A DNA stretch of 49,739 bases, from assembly GCA_964603985.1 (NCBI GenBank), contig CAZRXG010000032.1:1-49739 (forward strand), given 5' to 3'. This document shows positions 23,134-31,669 of the stretch, piece by piece (the stretch's first letter is position 1; every line of letters begins with the position of its first letter). This stretch comes from CAZRXG01 sp964603985. GTDB lineage: Bacteria; Chloroflexota; Anaerolineae; Aggregatilineales; UBA3940. The notes beneath the pieces were generated by a model. It searched no databases and was not told the origin of the DNA. It was given only the letters and a program-made list of their open reading frames with translations. Position numbers and translations under genes: made by a program.

Positions 23134-23700
23134 GTGGGTAATCTGGTCGCGGTGTCAGAAGAGACCGAGCTTGATTTGATCACCCGGTCTCAGCAGGGAG
23201 ACAGACAGGCTTTTGGGATACTGGTCCTCCGTCACCGGAAGGGGGTCATCGATGTGGTGTACCGAATGTGCGGAGACGGCGATCTGGCAGAGGACGCAGC
23301 GCAGGAGGCATTTATCCGCGCCTGGCAGCACCTCGCCCGATACCAGCCTCGCTCGTGCTTCCGCAACTGGGTGTACCGCATCGCCATCAACGCCGCGCTG
23401 GACATGCTGCGCCGCGAGAAGGAGACCGCCGACGTCGACGATCTGCCGCTGGCCGCGCCCGGCGCAGGCCCGGAGAGAGCCGCCGTCACCAAAGAGCGCG
23501 CCGGGCGTGTGCAGGAGGCCGTCCTGGCTCTACCGGCGGCCAGCCGGACCGTGCTGATCCTGCGGGAGTACGAGGGGCTTTCCTACCGGGAGATCGCGGA
23601 GACACTGGACATTCCGATGGGCACCGTCATGTCACGGCTGAACTATGCCCGCAAGCTGCTGAAGGCAGCCCTGGTTGAAGATATGGAGTCACAGCAATGA
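23134..23700 (+). CDS. ECF-type RNA polymerase sigma factor
   Basis: A 188-residue sigma factor with region 2 (about 20-95: DRQAFGILVLRH, AEDAAQEAFIRAW, FRNWVYRIAINAALD) and region 4 (about 125-180: LPAASRTVLILREYEGLSYREIAE, MGTVMSRLNYARK). It directs transcription of a small stress or envelope regulon. The start is GTG with AGGA 6 bases upstream. Its stop overlaps the start of a zinc-finger anti-sigma gene (ATGA), so the pair is translationally coupled. Confidence 0.95.
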   Translation: MGNLVAVSEETELDLITRSQQGDRQAFGILVLRHRKGVIDVVYRMCGDGDLAEDAAQEAFIRAWQHLARYQPRSCFRNWVYRIAINAALDMLRREKETADVDDLPLAAPGAGPERAAVTKERAGRVQEAVLALPAASRTVLILREYEGLSYREIAETLDIPMGTVMSRLNYARKLLKAALVEDMESQQ

Positions 23701-24323
23701 CCAACCACGTTCACGAATGGCTGGCTGCATATCACGATGGCGAGCTGAGCGGCTCTCAGCTTCGCAAGGTGGAAGCTCACCTTGCGGAGTGTGAGACCTG
23801 CCGGGCGAAGCTGGACGAGCTGCGAGCACTGTCCGCCCTCCTACAGGAGAACCCGGCAGCCAGCGACCTCACGCCGCCCGACCGTTTTGTGGCGCAGGTG
23901 GGACTGCGGCTGTCCCGCCGCCCGGAACGCACCTTCGGGCAGAAAGTCCTGGAGACGATCTGGCAGTTGTTACCGGTGGGCTTGCTTGGCACGTGGACCT
24001 TCATGCAGACCGCGCTAATTGTGACCGGCGTGCTGCTGGTCGTGATGCACCTGGCAGGCGAGCCGATCGGCAGCCTGCTGCCGCCCCCATCAGGCGGCAC
24101 CTGGCCGAGTGAGCCAACCACCCTCACCCGCCTGGGCGAGCTTGGCTTCGCCGCATGGTGGACGCTGGGCGGCGGGTCCGCTCTGTTCGGGGTGCTGCCG
24201 CTTGGCGTAACACTACCACTGGGGATCGTGCTGCTGTACTGGAGCTGGCTGGCTACCTGGTGGATCCGGCATCGGCACCGCCAGCAGGAGGGTCAACCGG
24301 CCAGGAAGCAGCAGGCATCGTAA
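23697..24323 (+). CDS. anti-sigma factor with zinc-finger (zf-HC2) domain
   Basis: A 208-residue membrane protein. The N-terminal 40 residues form the ZAS domain: YHDGEL, then HLAECETC, giving the His-x3-Cys-x2-Cys zinc ligands that hold ECF sigma factors. Two or three hydrophobic segments follow (about 90-120, 150-190), so it anchors the sigma factor at the membrane and presumably releases it on an envelope signal. It overlaps the sigma gene by 4 bases. The C-terminal extracytoplasmic part is short, giving no clue to the signal. Confidence 0.88.
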   Translation: MTNHVHEWLAAYHDGELSGSQLRKVEAHLAECETCRAKLDELRALSALLQENPAASDLTPPDRFVAQVGLRLSRRPERTFGQKVLETIWQLLPVGLLGTWTFMQTALIVTGVLLVVMHLAGEPIGSLLPPPSGGTWPSEPTTLTRLGELGFAAWWTLGGGSALFGVLPLGVTLPLGIVLLYWSWLATWWIRHRHRQQEGQPARKQQAS

Positions 24324-24349
24324 CGGTTTTGGGGCTGGAGGAGTGCACC

Positions 24350-24604
24350 GTGAGTGAGAGCAAAGTGTGGAACGAGGAAATCAAAGTCGACGGCGGGGTG
24401 CTGCCCGCTGCGATTGCAGACAGTCTGCAAGTAACCAGGCAGCGCCGCATCGTCATCACAGACGAGCAGGGGCAGGTCCGGATGAGTGTCTCACTGCTCG
24501 GATGGATAATCATGGCAATTGTGGCCCCCATCCTGCTGCTGGTCGTAACCACCCAGGTTCTGGCGGGCCAAAGGGCAATTGTCATGGTGAAACCTGGAGA
24601 ATAA
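24350..24604 (+). CDS. small DUF4342-like membrane protein
   Basis: An 84-residue protein with a soluble N-terminal part (residues 1-45: KVDGGVLPAAIADSL, RRIVITDEQG) and one or two hydrophobic segments to residue 75. The arrangement is similar to DUF4342 proteins, which have no known function. The start is GTG with GGAGGAG 7 bases upstream. It lies 26 bases after the anti-sigma gene and 25 before the next, so it belongs to the sigma operon. Confidence 0.65.
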   Translation: MSESKVWNEEIKVDGGVLPAAIADSLQVTRQRRIVITDEQGQVRMSVSLLGWIIMAIVAPILLLVVTTQVLAGQRAIVMVKPGE

Positions 24605-24629
24605 GCAACAACTGAGGAGTAAGCGAATC

Positions 24630-25742
24630 ATGAAACATGTAGAGGTATTGAAACGAGCCTGGCATATGGTCACCCGCTACCGGGCGCTGTGGATCTTCGG
24701 CATCGTCCTGGCGCTGACTACCGCCTCCTGGACACCATCTACCTTGTCCAACCAGGGTGGTAATGACGAAGAGAATGGCGAGACGATCACCATCGATCCT
24801 GAGAGCGACTTCGGCCAGCAGATGCAAGAGGTTTTCGGGGAAGAAGCGGAAGACCTTGTCAGGCAGTGTGAAGAAGGCATTCCCCCTGAGGTCGAGCGTG
24901 TCCTTCTCCCGGTCGCCATCACGCTGGGCTGCATCGGGGTCATCCTGTTCATTGTCTTCAGAGTATTGCGCTATGTGGCAGAGGTGGCGCTGATACGCAT
25001 GGTAGACCAGTACGAAGCAACCGGCGACCAGCCCACCTGGCGGCAGGGCTTCCGGCTGGGCTGGTCACGGGCCGCCTGGCGGATCTTCCTGATCAACTGG
25101 GTGGTCTACCCTCCAGCAGTTCTGGCCGCCTTTGTGGTGCTCCTCGTGCTGGAGCTTCCGCTTGCCTTTGCAGCCGCCGGTAGTATGGGGGCAGGGCGCA
25201 TCTCCGCCGGGATAGCCGTGTTGGTAATCGTCGTCGGCCTCCTTTTCCTGATCATCTTCCTGGCGGTCATCTTCTTCGCGGCCATTGGGCTGCTCGTGAA
25301 GTTCTTCCGGCGCGTGTGCGCGCTGGAGGACAAAGGCGTGTTCGCGTCGATCCGCGAAGGGTACGCCATCGCCAGACAGCACCTGAAAGACGTGGGGCTT
25401 ATGTGGCTGATTATGCTCGGCGTGGATCTTGGCTATCCAGTTGCCATCATCCCCGTTGTACTCCTGCTGATAGCAGCCGGTGTGCTGGTCGGCGGCGCAA
25501 TCGGCCTGGTCACGCACGGAATCGCCGGGCTGTTCATGCAAGGCGCGGCTGCCTGGGTCGCCGCTGGCGCGGTGGGGATTCCCCTTTTCGTGCTGGTGCT
25601 GGTCATTCCACTGGCCCTTCTGGCTGGCTTGCGGGAGGTCTTCACGTCCAGCTCGTGGACGCTGACCTACCGGGAGCTGCGTGCCCTGGAGAGCCTGGAG
25701 CCGGTCGAACTGCCCGATGCAGAGGCACCGGGCGTGGCGTAA
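24630..25742 (+). CDS. polytopic membrane protein of the sigma factor operon
   Basis: A 370-residue membrane protein with about six or seven hydrophobic segments and one extracytoplasmic loop after the first helix (residues 38-85, acidic). The segment RVCALEDKGVFASIREGYAIAR resembles the repeated motif of membrane domains seen in DUF-type and glycerophosphodiesterase-associated membrane proteins. Its function is unknown; it could be an effector of the ECF response. The ATG has TGAGGAG upstream, and the gene ends in a strong terminator, closing the operon. Confidence 0.72.
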   Translation: MKHVEVLKRAWHMVTRYRALWIFGIVLALTTASWTPSTLSNQGGNDEENGETITIDPESDFGQQMQEVFGEEAEDLVRQCEEGIPPEVERVLLPVAITLGCIGVILFIVFRVLRYVAEVALIRMVDQYEATGDQPTWRQGFRLGWSRAAWRIFLINWVVYPPAVLAAFVVLLVLELPLAFAAAGSMGAGRISAGIAVLVIVVGLLFLIIFLAVIFFAAIGLLVKFFRRVCALEDKGVFASIREGYAIARQHLKDVGLMWLIMLGVDLGYPVAIIPVVLLLIAAGVLVGGAIGLVTHGIAGLFMQGAAAWVAAGAVGIPLFVLVLVIPLALLAGLREVFTSSSWTLTYRELRALESLEPVELPDAEAPGVA

Positions 25743-25757
25743 CACCATCCCGCACCG

Positions 25758-25790
25758 AAAACGGCCCCGTTCCAGGGGCCGTTTTGTTTA
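25758..25790 (+). terminator. strong rho-independent terminator of the sigma operon
   Basis: A perfect 11-bp stem, AAAACGGCCCC and GGGGCCGTTTT, with a 6-base loop and following T-rich bases, just 15 bases after the stop at 25742. Confidence 0.88.
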
Positions 25791-25833
25791 TGAGGTGGCC
25801 GAGACTGTTGTGTAGGGAGAACGTGCGTACCCA

Positions 25834-25868
25834 GAAAAAGAGAGAAGCCCGCGTTGTGGGGCCTCTCT
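25834..25868 (-). terminator. rho-independent terminator of the ABC importer operon
   Basis: Read on the minus strand, AGAGA...GCCC pairs with GGGC...TCTCT and is followed by CTTTTTCT. It lies downstream of the minus-strand binding-protein gene. A second hairpin closer to the gene, at 25884-25915, has perfect 12-bp arms (GCCGACGGGGAG and its complement) but no T-run. Confidence 0.72.
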
Positions 25869-25997
25869 CCTCATAAACGCCACGCCGACGGGGAGTGCAC
25901 TATCTCCCCGTCGGCGGCTGTGTCGTGTCACACAGATGGGCTGGAGACAGCGGCGTTTGACCGTCCGTCATCCAGACCCGATATAGGCTCTATCCGC

Positions 25998-28064
25998 CTA
26001 CTCAGGCTCCCAGCCCTCGGTGTTCCACTCGTGGGGGATGCCCTTGGCGTCCAGGCCAGCCTCGTAGTCCTTGAGGGTGGCGGCGGTGATGACGTCAACA
26101 CCGGTGTCGATGATGCCGTCCACCACGCCCATGGCTTCCATGGCGGCGTCCACACCGTCCGTAGCCATCTTGTAGATGAGCTCAACGGACTTGTAGCCCA
26201 TATCGAACTCACGCTGTGCCACGGTGGCGTCGATCACGCCTTCCATGATCCCGTTGATGATGTCGGTTGTGGCGTCGAAGCAGACGAGCTTGGTCTCGCC
26301 GACGCGGTCGGCCTCTTTGATGGCGGTTGCCCAGGCGGGGCCGTTGTAGGCGTACACGCCGAAGGCACCGGCCAGGTCAGGATTGGCCGAGAGAACGGAG
26401 TTGGCCAGCTCTAGTGCGCGGGCCGCGTCCTCTTTGTCGTTGACCGGCTCCAGCGCCTCGATGCCAGATCCCTCGATGGCGTCCAGGAAGCCGTCGGTCC
26501 GCTGCAGTGCGTTGAGCGCCGTGTCGGAGCCACGCCCGATGCCGACCGTGCCGCCGTCGGGCAACAGCCCAACCATCGCTTCGCCCGCTGCCTGACCGGC
26601 GGTGTAGTTGTCGGTGCCGATGTAGACCAGCGAGACGGAGTCGTCAACCGGTGGGGTGTCGAGTGTGGTGACGAAGATGCCCGCTTCGTCGGCTTTCTTC
26701 ATCACCGGCTCAAGGGCGTTGGGGTCGGAGGGCGCTATGGCGATGCCGGTCACGCCCTGGGCGATGTAGGTCTCCATGGTCTGGATCTGGGCTGCCACGT
26801 CCTCGGTTGGCGGGACGAAGAAGATAGCCTGATCCGCATCCAGGCCAAAATCAGCAGCAGCGGCTATCACGCCCTTCTCGACGTTGCTCCAGTAGGGGTG
26901 TACCGACTTGCCGATGACCACTACCGTGAAGCCTTCCGGCGCTGCGGGCGCTGCGGCAGCCTCAGGCGCTTCCCAGCCCTCGGTGTTCCACTCGTGGGGG
27001 ATGCCCTTGGCGTCCAGGCCAGCCTCGTAGTCCTTGAGGGTGGCGGCGGTGATGACGTCAACACCGGTGTCGATGATGCCGTCCACCACGCCCATGGCTT
27101 CCATGGCGGCGTCCACACCGTCCGTAGCCATCTTGTAGATGAGCTCAACGGACTTGTAGCCCATATCGAACTCACGCTGTGCCACGGTGGCGTCGATCAC
27201 GCCTTCCATGATCCCGTTGATGATGTCGGTTGTGGCGTCGAAGCAGACGAGCTTGGTCTCGCCGACGCGGTCGGCCTCTTTGATGGCGGTTGCCCAGGCG
27301 GGGCCGTTGTAGGCGTACACGCCGAAGGCACCGGCCAGGTCAGGATTGGCCGAGAGAACGGAGTTGGCCAGCTCTAGTGCGCGGGCCGCGTCCTCTTTGT
27401 CGTTGACCGGCTCCAGCGCCTCGATGCCAGATCCCTCGATGGCGTCCAGGAAGCCGTCGGTCCGCTGCAGTGCGTTGAGCGCCGTGTCGGAGCCACGCCC
27501 GATGCCGACCGTGCCGCCGTCGGGCAACAGCCCAACCATCGCTTCGCCCGCTGCCTGACCGGCGGTGTAGTTGTCGGTGCCGATGTAGACCAGCGAGACG
27601 GAGTCGTCAACCGGTGGGGTGTCGAGTGTGGTGACGAAGATGCCCGCTTCGTCGGCTTTCTTCATCACCGGCTCAAGGGCGTTGGGGTCGGAGGGCGCTA
27701 TGGCGATGCCGGTCACGCCCTGGGCGATGTAGGTCTCCATGGTCTGGATCTGGGCGGCCACGTCCTCGGTTTGCGGGACGAAGAAGATGGCCTGATTCGC
27801 GTCCAGGCCGAGGTCCTTGCCAGCGGCTATCACGCCCTTCTCGACGTTGCTCCAGTAGGGGTGCACTGACTTGCCGATGACCACTACCGTGATCTCTCCC
27901 GCCATTTCTTCTTCGGCTTCTTCTTCAGCCGGTGCGGCCTCCTCTTCCTCTTCAACAGGTGCCGGAGCGGGCGTCGGAGTGGCTGGCGCCTTGCAGCCGC
28001 TGACCAGCATGGCTACGGTCAACATGGCGAGTATGAGTAACGTGAGTGTACTCAAGCGCTTCAT
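25998..28064 (-). CDS. sugar-type ABC substrate-binding lipoprotein with two tandem binding domains
   Basis: A 688-residue lipoprotein. A signal peptide ends in LVSGC, so Cys24 should be lipidated, followed by a Pro- and Glu-rich linker. Then come two complete RbsB-type (Peripla_BP_4) domains, about 57-375 and 378-688, joined by an Ala/Pro linker. Each begins VVVIGKSVHPYWSNVEKG and ends EWNTEGWE. Family members normally have one such domain. The two copies are nearly identical in DNA and differ mainly in their first 45 codons. The ATG at 28064 follows AAGGAGG. It is the last gene of the permease-ATPase-binding protein operon. The ligand is unknown, probably a sugar or similar small molecule. 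Confidence 0.93.
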   Translation of the reverse strand: MKRLSTLTLLILAMLTVAMLVSGCKAPATPTPAPAPVEEEEEAAPAEEEAEEEMAGEITVVVIGKSVHPYWSNVEKGVIAAGKDLGLDANQAIFFVPQTEDVAAQIQTMETYIAQGVTGIAIAPSDPNALEPVMKKADEAGIFVTTLDTPPVDDSVSLVYIGTDNYTAGQAAGEAMVGLLPDGGTVGIGRGSDTALNALQRTDGFLDAIEGSGIEALEPVNDKEDAARALELANSVLSANPDLAGAFGVYAYNGPAWATAIKEADRVGETKLVCFDATTDIINGIMEGVIDATVAQREFDMGYKSVELIYKMATDGVDAAMEAMGVVDGIIDTGVDVITAATLKDYEAGLDAKGIPHEWNTEGWEAPEAAAAPAAPEGFTVVVIGKSVHPYWSNVEKGVIAAAADFGLDADQAIFFVPPTEDVAAQIQTMETYIAQGVTGIAIAPSDPNALEPVMKKADEAGIFVTTLDTPPVDDSVSLVYIGTDNYTAGQAAGEAMVGLLPDGGTVGIGRGSDTALNALQRTDGFLDAIEGSGIEALEPVNDKEDAARALELANSVLSANPDLAGAFGVYAYNGPAWATAIKEADRVGETKLVCFDATTDIINGIMEGVIDATVAQREFDMGYKSVELIYKMATDGVDAAMEAMGVVDGIIDTGVDVITAATLKDYEAGLDAKGIPHEWNTEGWEPE
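26008..26792 (-). repeat. 785-bp direct repeat, copy A (inside the binding protein gene)
   Basis: By eye I find no mismatch between 26008-26792 and 26971-27755, an offset of 963 bp (321 codons, in frame). The first difference is at 26793. Absence of silent changes means the duplication or a conversion event is very recent. Confidence 0.9.
26971..27755 (-). repeat. 785-bp direct repeat, copy B (inside the binding protein gene)
   Basis: This is the partner of 26008-26792 and encodes the larger part of the first binding domain. Divergence begins in the codons for the N-terminal 45 residues of each domain, where several synonymous and amino-acid changes are seen, so the domains are older than the identity of their main part suggests. 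Confidence 0.9.
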
Positions 28065-28175
28065 TTCTTTCCTCCTTGGATGCATTCTCGTCAGACTAGA
28101 CTCAATGGACTTATTGTCTGCGACTTTGATAAGCAGCATTTCCTCCCTTCTACACCACCTCCTTTCGTCTGTTGT

Positions 28176-28961
28176 TCAGTCCTCTGAGCACTCAGCAAAA
28201 TCATCTCTGGCGCCAACCATGTAGGCCACAACCTGCTCGCGGAACTCGTGAATGTCGTCCGTGATGGGGTAGTCGCACACTTTACGCCCATGACGGAGAA
28301 CCATCACACGGTCACTGACCTGGTAGACGTCCTCCAGGCGGTGACTGATAACGATAATCGAGCAGCCTTGTGCCTTGAGTTCTAGTATCAGGTCCAATAC
28401 CTGGCCGATGGCTGCTACACTCAGGGCGGCTGTCGGCTCATCCATGATGATGATATTGGCATCAAACGCCGTCACCCGGCCAATGGCTACTGCCTGTCGC
28501 TGGCCGCCGGATAGGTTCTCCACCTTGAGGCGCACGGAGTCGATGTCGATTTTGAGGCGGTCCAGCAGGTGCCGGGACTCCTGCTCCATCCGACGCTTGT
28601 CCATGATGTGGATCGGCCCGACATGCAAGCTAACGGCTTCACGCCCCAGGAAAACGTTGGCCGCCACGTCCAGGTTGTCGGCCAGGGCGAAGTCCTGGTA
28701 AACCATCTCGATGCCCAACATGCGTGAGTCCTCAGGGTTGGTGATGCGAACCTTTTTCCCCTCGATGAAGATCTCCCCGCTGTCGGGGATGTAGGCTCCG
28801 CTGAGCACCTTCATCAGGGTGGATTTGCCTGCGGCGTTGTCTCCCACCAGGCCCAGCACTTCGCCCTCGTGCAGTGCCAGGTCCACGCCCTTAAGTGCCT
28901 GAACGGCGCCAAAGCTCTTGTGGATGTTCCGCATTTCGACGCGCGGTGTCTCGTCTGCCAT
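28176..28961 (-). CDS. single-domain sugar-type ABC transporter ATPase
   Basis: A 261-residue nucleotide-binding subunit that powers import. All motifs are canonical: Walker A GDNAAGKS (40-47), Q-loop YQD (88-90), signature LSGGQ (150-154), Walker B IIMDEP (171-176) and H-loop His207 in VISHRLED. It is one domain long like FrcA, not the double-domain RbsA type. It follows the permease by 18 bases and precedes the binding protein. The kinase encoded at 31670-33280 carries a degenerate homologue of this subunit, so a mixed dimer is conceivable. Confidence 0.94.
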   Translation of the reverse strand: MADETPRVEMRNIHKSFGAVQALKGVDLALHEGEVLGLVGDNAAGKSTLMKVLSGAYIPDSGEIFIEGKKVRITNPEDSRMLGIEMVYQDFALADNLDVAANVFLGREAVSLHVGPIHIMDKRRMEQESRHLLDRLKIDIDSVRLKVENLSGGQRQAVAIGRVTAFDANIIIMDEPTAALSVAAIGQVLDLILELKAQGCSIIVISHRLEDVYQVSDRVMVLRHGRKVCDYPITDDIHEFREQVVAYMVGARDDFAECSED

Positions 28962-28979
28962 TGGATCACATTCCTCTGC

Positions 28980-30002
28980 TTAGCTCCGGTGCTGGCGTCG
29001 CCACATGTCGTAGGTGACGGCGATTACCAGGACCACACCCAATACCACGTCCTGCAAATAGGATGACAGGTTGATGAGCACCATCCCGTTGATCATGACA
29101 CCCATGATGGCCGCCCCCAGGAGGACGCCCAGTACGGTCCCCTCGCCGCCGATAAGGCTGGTGCCGCCGATGACTGTCGCGGCGATGGCCCACAACTCGT
29201 AAGCGGAGCCTACGGTAGGCGTCCCCTGGCCCAGACGCGAGGCCAGCAGAATCCCGACCAGCCCGGCCATAACGCCGCTGCTCATGTAGCAGAAGCTGCG
29301 GACACGATCCACATTTATGCCCGACACGCGCGCTGCCTCGATGTCGCCGCCCACGGCGTAGATATGGCGTCCAAGGGTGGTGGCATTGAGGAGAAACGCC
29401 GCTATCAGCGCCACGATGACCAGCACGATGAACATGACCGGAATCTGGTACACCTCGCCCTGTCCCAAGACGAGGAAGGGGAAGTTCGAGGGGAAGACGA
29501 TGGGGTAGCCCCGGGTAATGAAGGCTGCCAGACCACGGGCCATGAGCCACGTGCCCAGGGTGATGATAAAAGGCGGGATGTTCAGTTTGGTGACACACAG
29601 CCCATGCCAGCCCCCCACCAGACCTGCGAACACGAGGACGACGAGGATCGAAGGGATAATGCCCAGCGGGGGGATCGGCCCCAGACCCTTCATCATGAAT
29701 GTAGCTACCAGCACGCCTGTCAGGGCGGTCATCGAACCCACCGACAGGTCAATGCCGCCCGTGACAATCACCAGGACCTCCCCGATGGCCAGCAGGCCGA
29801 AGGTGGCTACGAAGCGCATGATGACTGCCAGGTTGGCTGGCTTGAGAAAAACGTCGCGTCTGGACAACCAGAAGGCCAGGCACAGGGTCAGGAAGGCAAT
29901 GGCGATACCCACCTCACGGGCCTGGAAGATTCCAGACGATGGTTTGGCCCGCGATCCGCTTGGCGTCACGCTGGGCGCTGCAGGGGTGTTCGGGGTATCC
30001 AT
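28980..30002 (-). CDS. sugar-type ABC transporter permease (RbsC family)
   Basis: A 340-residue membrane protein with about nine or ten helices and the family signature GGIDLSVGSMTALTG near residues 85-100, plus GREVYQ-like loops and a conserved GGTSLIGGEGT segment that contacts the ATPase. It forms the import channel. The ATG at 30002 has AGGAGG about 13 bases upstream, rather far; a longer frame from 30065 exists. It is the first gene of the importer operon and divergent from the regulatory pair at 30579. Confidence 0.92.
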   Translation of the reverse strand: MDTPNTPAAPSVTPSGSRAKPSSGIFQAREVGIAIAFLTLCLAFWLSRRDVFLKPANLAVIMRFVATFGLLAIGEVLVIVTGGIDLSVGSMTALTGVLVATFMMKGLGPIPPLGIIPSILVVLVFAGLVGGWHGLCVTKLNIPPFIITLGTWLMARGLAAFITRGYPIVFPSNFPFLVLGQGEVYQIPVMFIVLVIVALIAAFLLNATTLGRHIYAVGGDIEAARVSGINVDRVRSFCYMSSGVMAGLVGILLASRLGQGTPTVGSAYELWAIAATVIGGTSLIGGEGTVLGVLLGAAIMGVMINGMVLINLSSYLQDVVLGVVLVIAVTYDMWRRQHRS

Positions 30003-30087
30003 TATTGAGACTCGCCTCCTCACTGATACTCCATCACGCTGCGGTCGCTGGGTGCGTGATGTCATCTCTGGGAATATGATGTATGCC

Positions 30088-30161
30088 TGTTAACCGTCAG
30101 TATTAGAAATCAGGTTTTAGACAATAGCGTGTGTTGATGTACTGATGATGCTGTGTTAACC
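30088..30161. promoter_or_regulatory. two TGTTAACC repeats upstream of the importer operon
   Basis: TGTTAACC occurs at 30088-30095 and 30154-30161, 66 bases apart, each containing the palindrome GTTAAC. They lie in the 576-base gap 30003-30578 that separates the importer from its divergent regulators. No convincing -35/-10 pair could be placed on the minus strand. A regulatory role is a guess. Confidence 0.3.
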
Positions 30162-30490
30162 TCATAGAAAGAGTGTCTGGATGGAGGGCAAAAGAGCACG
30201 TTTGGATAAAATTGGGGCCTGTGTCAGTCACAATTACGCATTAAACACACCCCCAAAGGACGCCTTAAAAAGCACCAGGGCTGTAAGATACGTTACCTGA
30301 ACCTACTGGCTGCCGGGACGAGATCGGCCAACAAATTGGGCTGTTGCTCACAACGTTGGGTCGCAGCGGCTCGGCAGGAAATTAGGGAAAAGTAACATTC
30401 TGCAGCCCTGGAACGACGGTTCACCCTCACCCTGAGATGTATTTACATCGAGTTGAATTGATTATAAGGGAAAGTCTCGTTTGTTTGAAG

Positions 30491-30529
30491 AGGGGCAGCC
30501 CCTAGTGGATATGGGGGGATTCCCCTATC
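30491..30529. promoter_or_regulatory. tandem G/C palindromes before the response regulator gene
   Basis: AGGGGCAGCCCCT (30491-30503) is a perfect palindrome around one A. About 22 bases on, a second, GATA-T-GGGG...CCCC-TATC, occupies 30508-30529. Both share GGGG...CCCCTA and are two helical turns apart, as for tandem protein sites. The remaining gap upstream has no gene. TATAGT at 30567-30572 could be the -10 box, placing transcription start at the ATG. Confidence 0.45.
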
Positions 30530-30578
30530 TGGCCTGATAAGCGACCCAGACAACCGATAATGGTGGTATAGTAGGATT

Positions 30579-31631
30579 ATGAGTGAGGTGCGTGTTCTGC
30601 TGGCAGATGACCATGCTATCGTGCGAGCCGGAATTCGAAAGGCGTTGGATAGGCTGCCCAACCTGGTGATCGTCGGCGAGGTTGGCGACGGCCCGGCGTT
30701 GTTTGAAGCACTGGATCAGACCCATCCCGACTGCCTGCTGGTGGACGTAACGATGCCCGAATTTGACCCCGTGACGGCAATCCGGCAGATTCGGGACGAC
30801 CATCCCGTGATGAAGATCCTGGTTGTCAGCGCCTACGACGACGATATCTACGTTCAAGGGTTGTTGAGTGCAGGCGTCGACGGTTATCTTCTCAAGAATC
30901 AGTCGTTGCGGGACCTGCAGTTGGCGGTGGAGCGGGTGCTGGCGGGCGAGAAATGGGTCTCCAGCCGATTGGTCGAGAAACTGGTCAGCTATGCAGAAGC
31001 GACCTCCCTATCGTCTCCTCTAACGGCGCGCCAGCGCGACATCCTGCGCCTGTTGCAACAGGGACTTGATAACCAGACAATCGCCCAGCGGATGGGCCTC
31101 AGTATCAAGACCATCGAGAATCACCTCACACGCCTGTACCGGCACCTCGATGTCCAGAGCCGCCTGGAAGCCGTCAACTACGCCAATAAGTATCCCGAAG
31201 TGCTGGCTCTGACGGGACAGGTGGCCGCCCAGACTTCTCTCTCGGCGGAGGCCGCCGAGCAGGGCTGCGTCACAATACTGCTGGTGGACGACAACGTGCG
31301 CTATCGCCAACAACTGCGGCGGATGATTGGCAGAGTGGGCTTGCAAACGGTGATTTACGAAGCCGAAAACATCAACGAGGCAATAAACCTCGTCAAACGC
31401 GTCACACCCCAACTGGCGCTGGTTGACGTGGTGCTGGGCGAGGAAAATGGCATCTACTGCACGCGCCGCATCAGAGCTTTGTCACCCCCATCACGCGTCG
31501 TCCTGATCAGCGCCTACCCCGACCGCGAATTCCACCGACTGGGCCTGGAAGCCGGAGCAGTCGCCTTTCTGGATAAGAAAGACCTGGACGTAGCCACGCT
31601 GCAGCACCTCGTAGACGACGTAACGGCCTGA
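30579..31631 (+). CDS. response regulator with receiver - LuxR HTH - receiver order
   Basis: A 350-residue regulator. Residues 1-125 are a NarL-type receiver (acidic D10-D11, phosphoacceptor D56, K106). Residues 145-205 are a LuxR-type HTH (LTARQRDILRLLQQG, SIKTIENHLTRLYRHL). Residues 221-350 form a second complete receiver (D227-D228, D283, K333). Most NarL regulators end at the HTH; a receiver after it is unusual and may gate DNA binding or take signal from another kinase. The start has AGGA very close upstream and may be leaderless. The gene for an ABC-domain histidine kinase begins 38 bases later. Confidence 0.92.
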   Translation: MSEVRVLLADDHAIVRAGIRKALDRLPNLVIVGEVGDGPALFEALDQTHPDCLLVDVTMPEFDPVTAIRQIRDDHPVMKILVVSAYDDDIYVQGLLSAGVDGYLLKNQSLRDLQLAVERVLAGEKWVSSRLVEKLVSYAEATSLSSPLTARQRDILRLLQQGLDNQTIAQRMGLSIKTIENHLTRLYRHLDVQSRLEAVNYANKYPEVLALTGQVAAQTSLSAEAAEQGCVTILLVDDNVRYRQQLRRMIGRVGLQTVIYEAENINEAINLVKRVTPQLALVDVVLGEENGIYCTRRIRALSPPSRVVLISAYPDREFHRLGLEAGAVAFLDKKDLDVATLQHLVDDVTA

Positions 31632-31669
31632 GTACGGCCCGCTGGTAGTGTGGCCGTGAGGGGGGAGAG

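Noticed and set aside
26008..27755. binding-protein duplication taken as simple assembly error
   Set aside because: Not adopted, because the domains differ over their first 45 codons and have a distinct Ala/Pro linker; an error would give identical units. Long-read proof is still needed.
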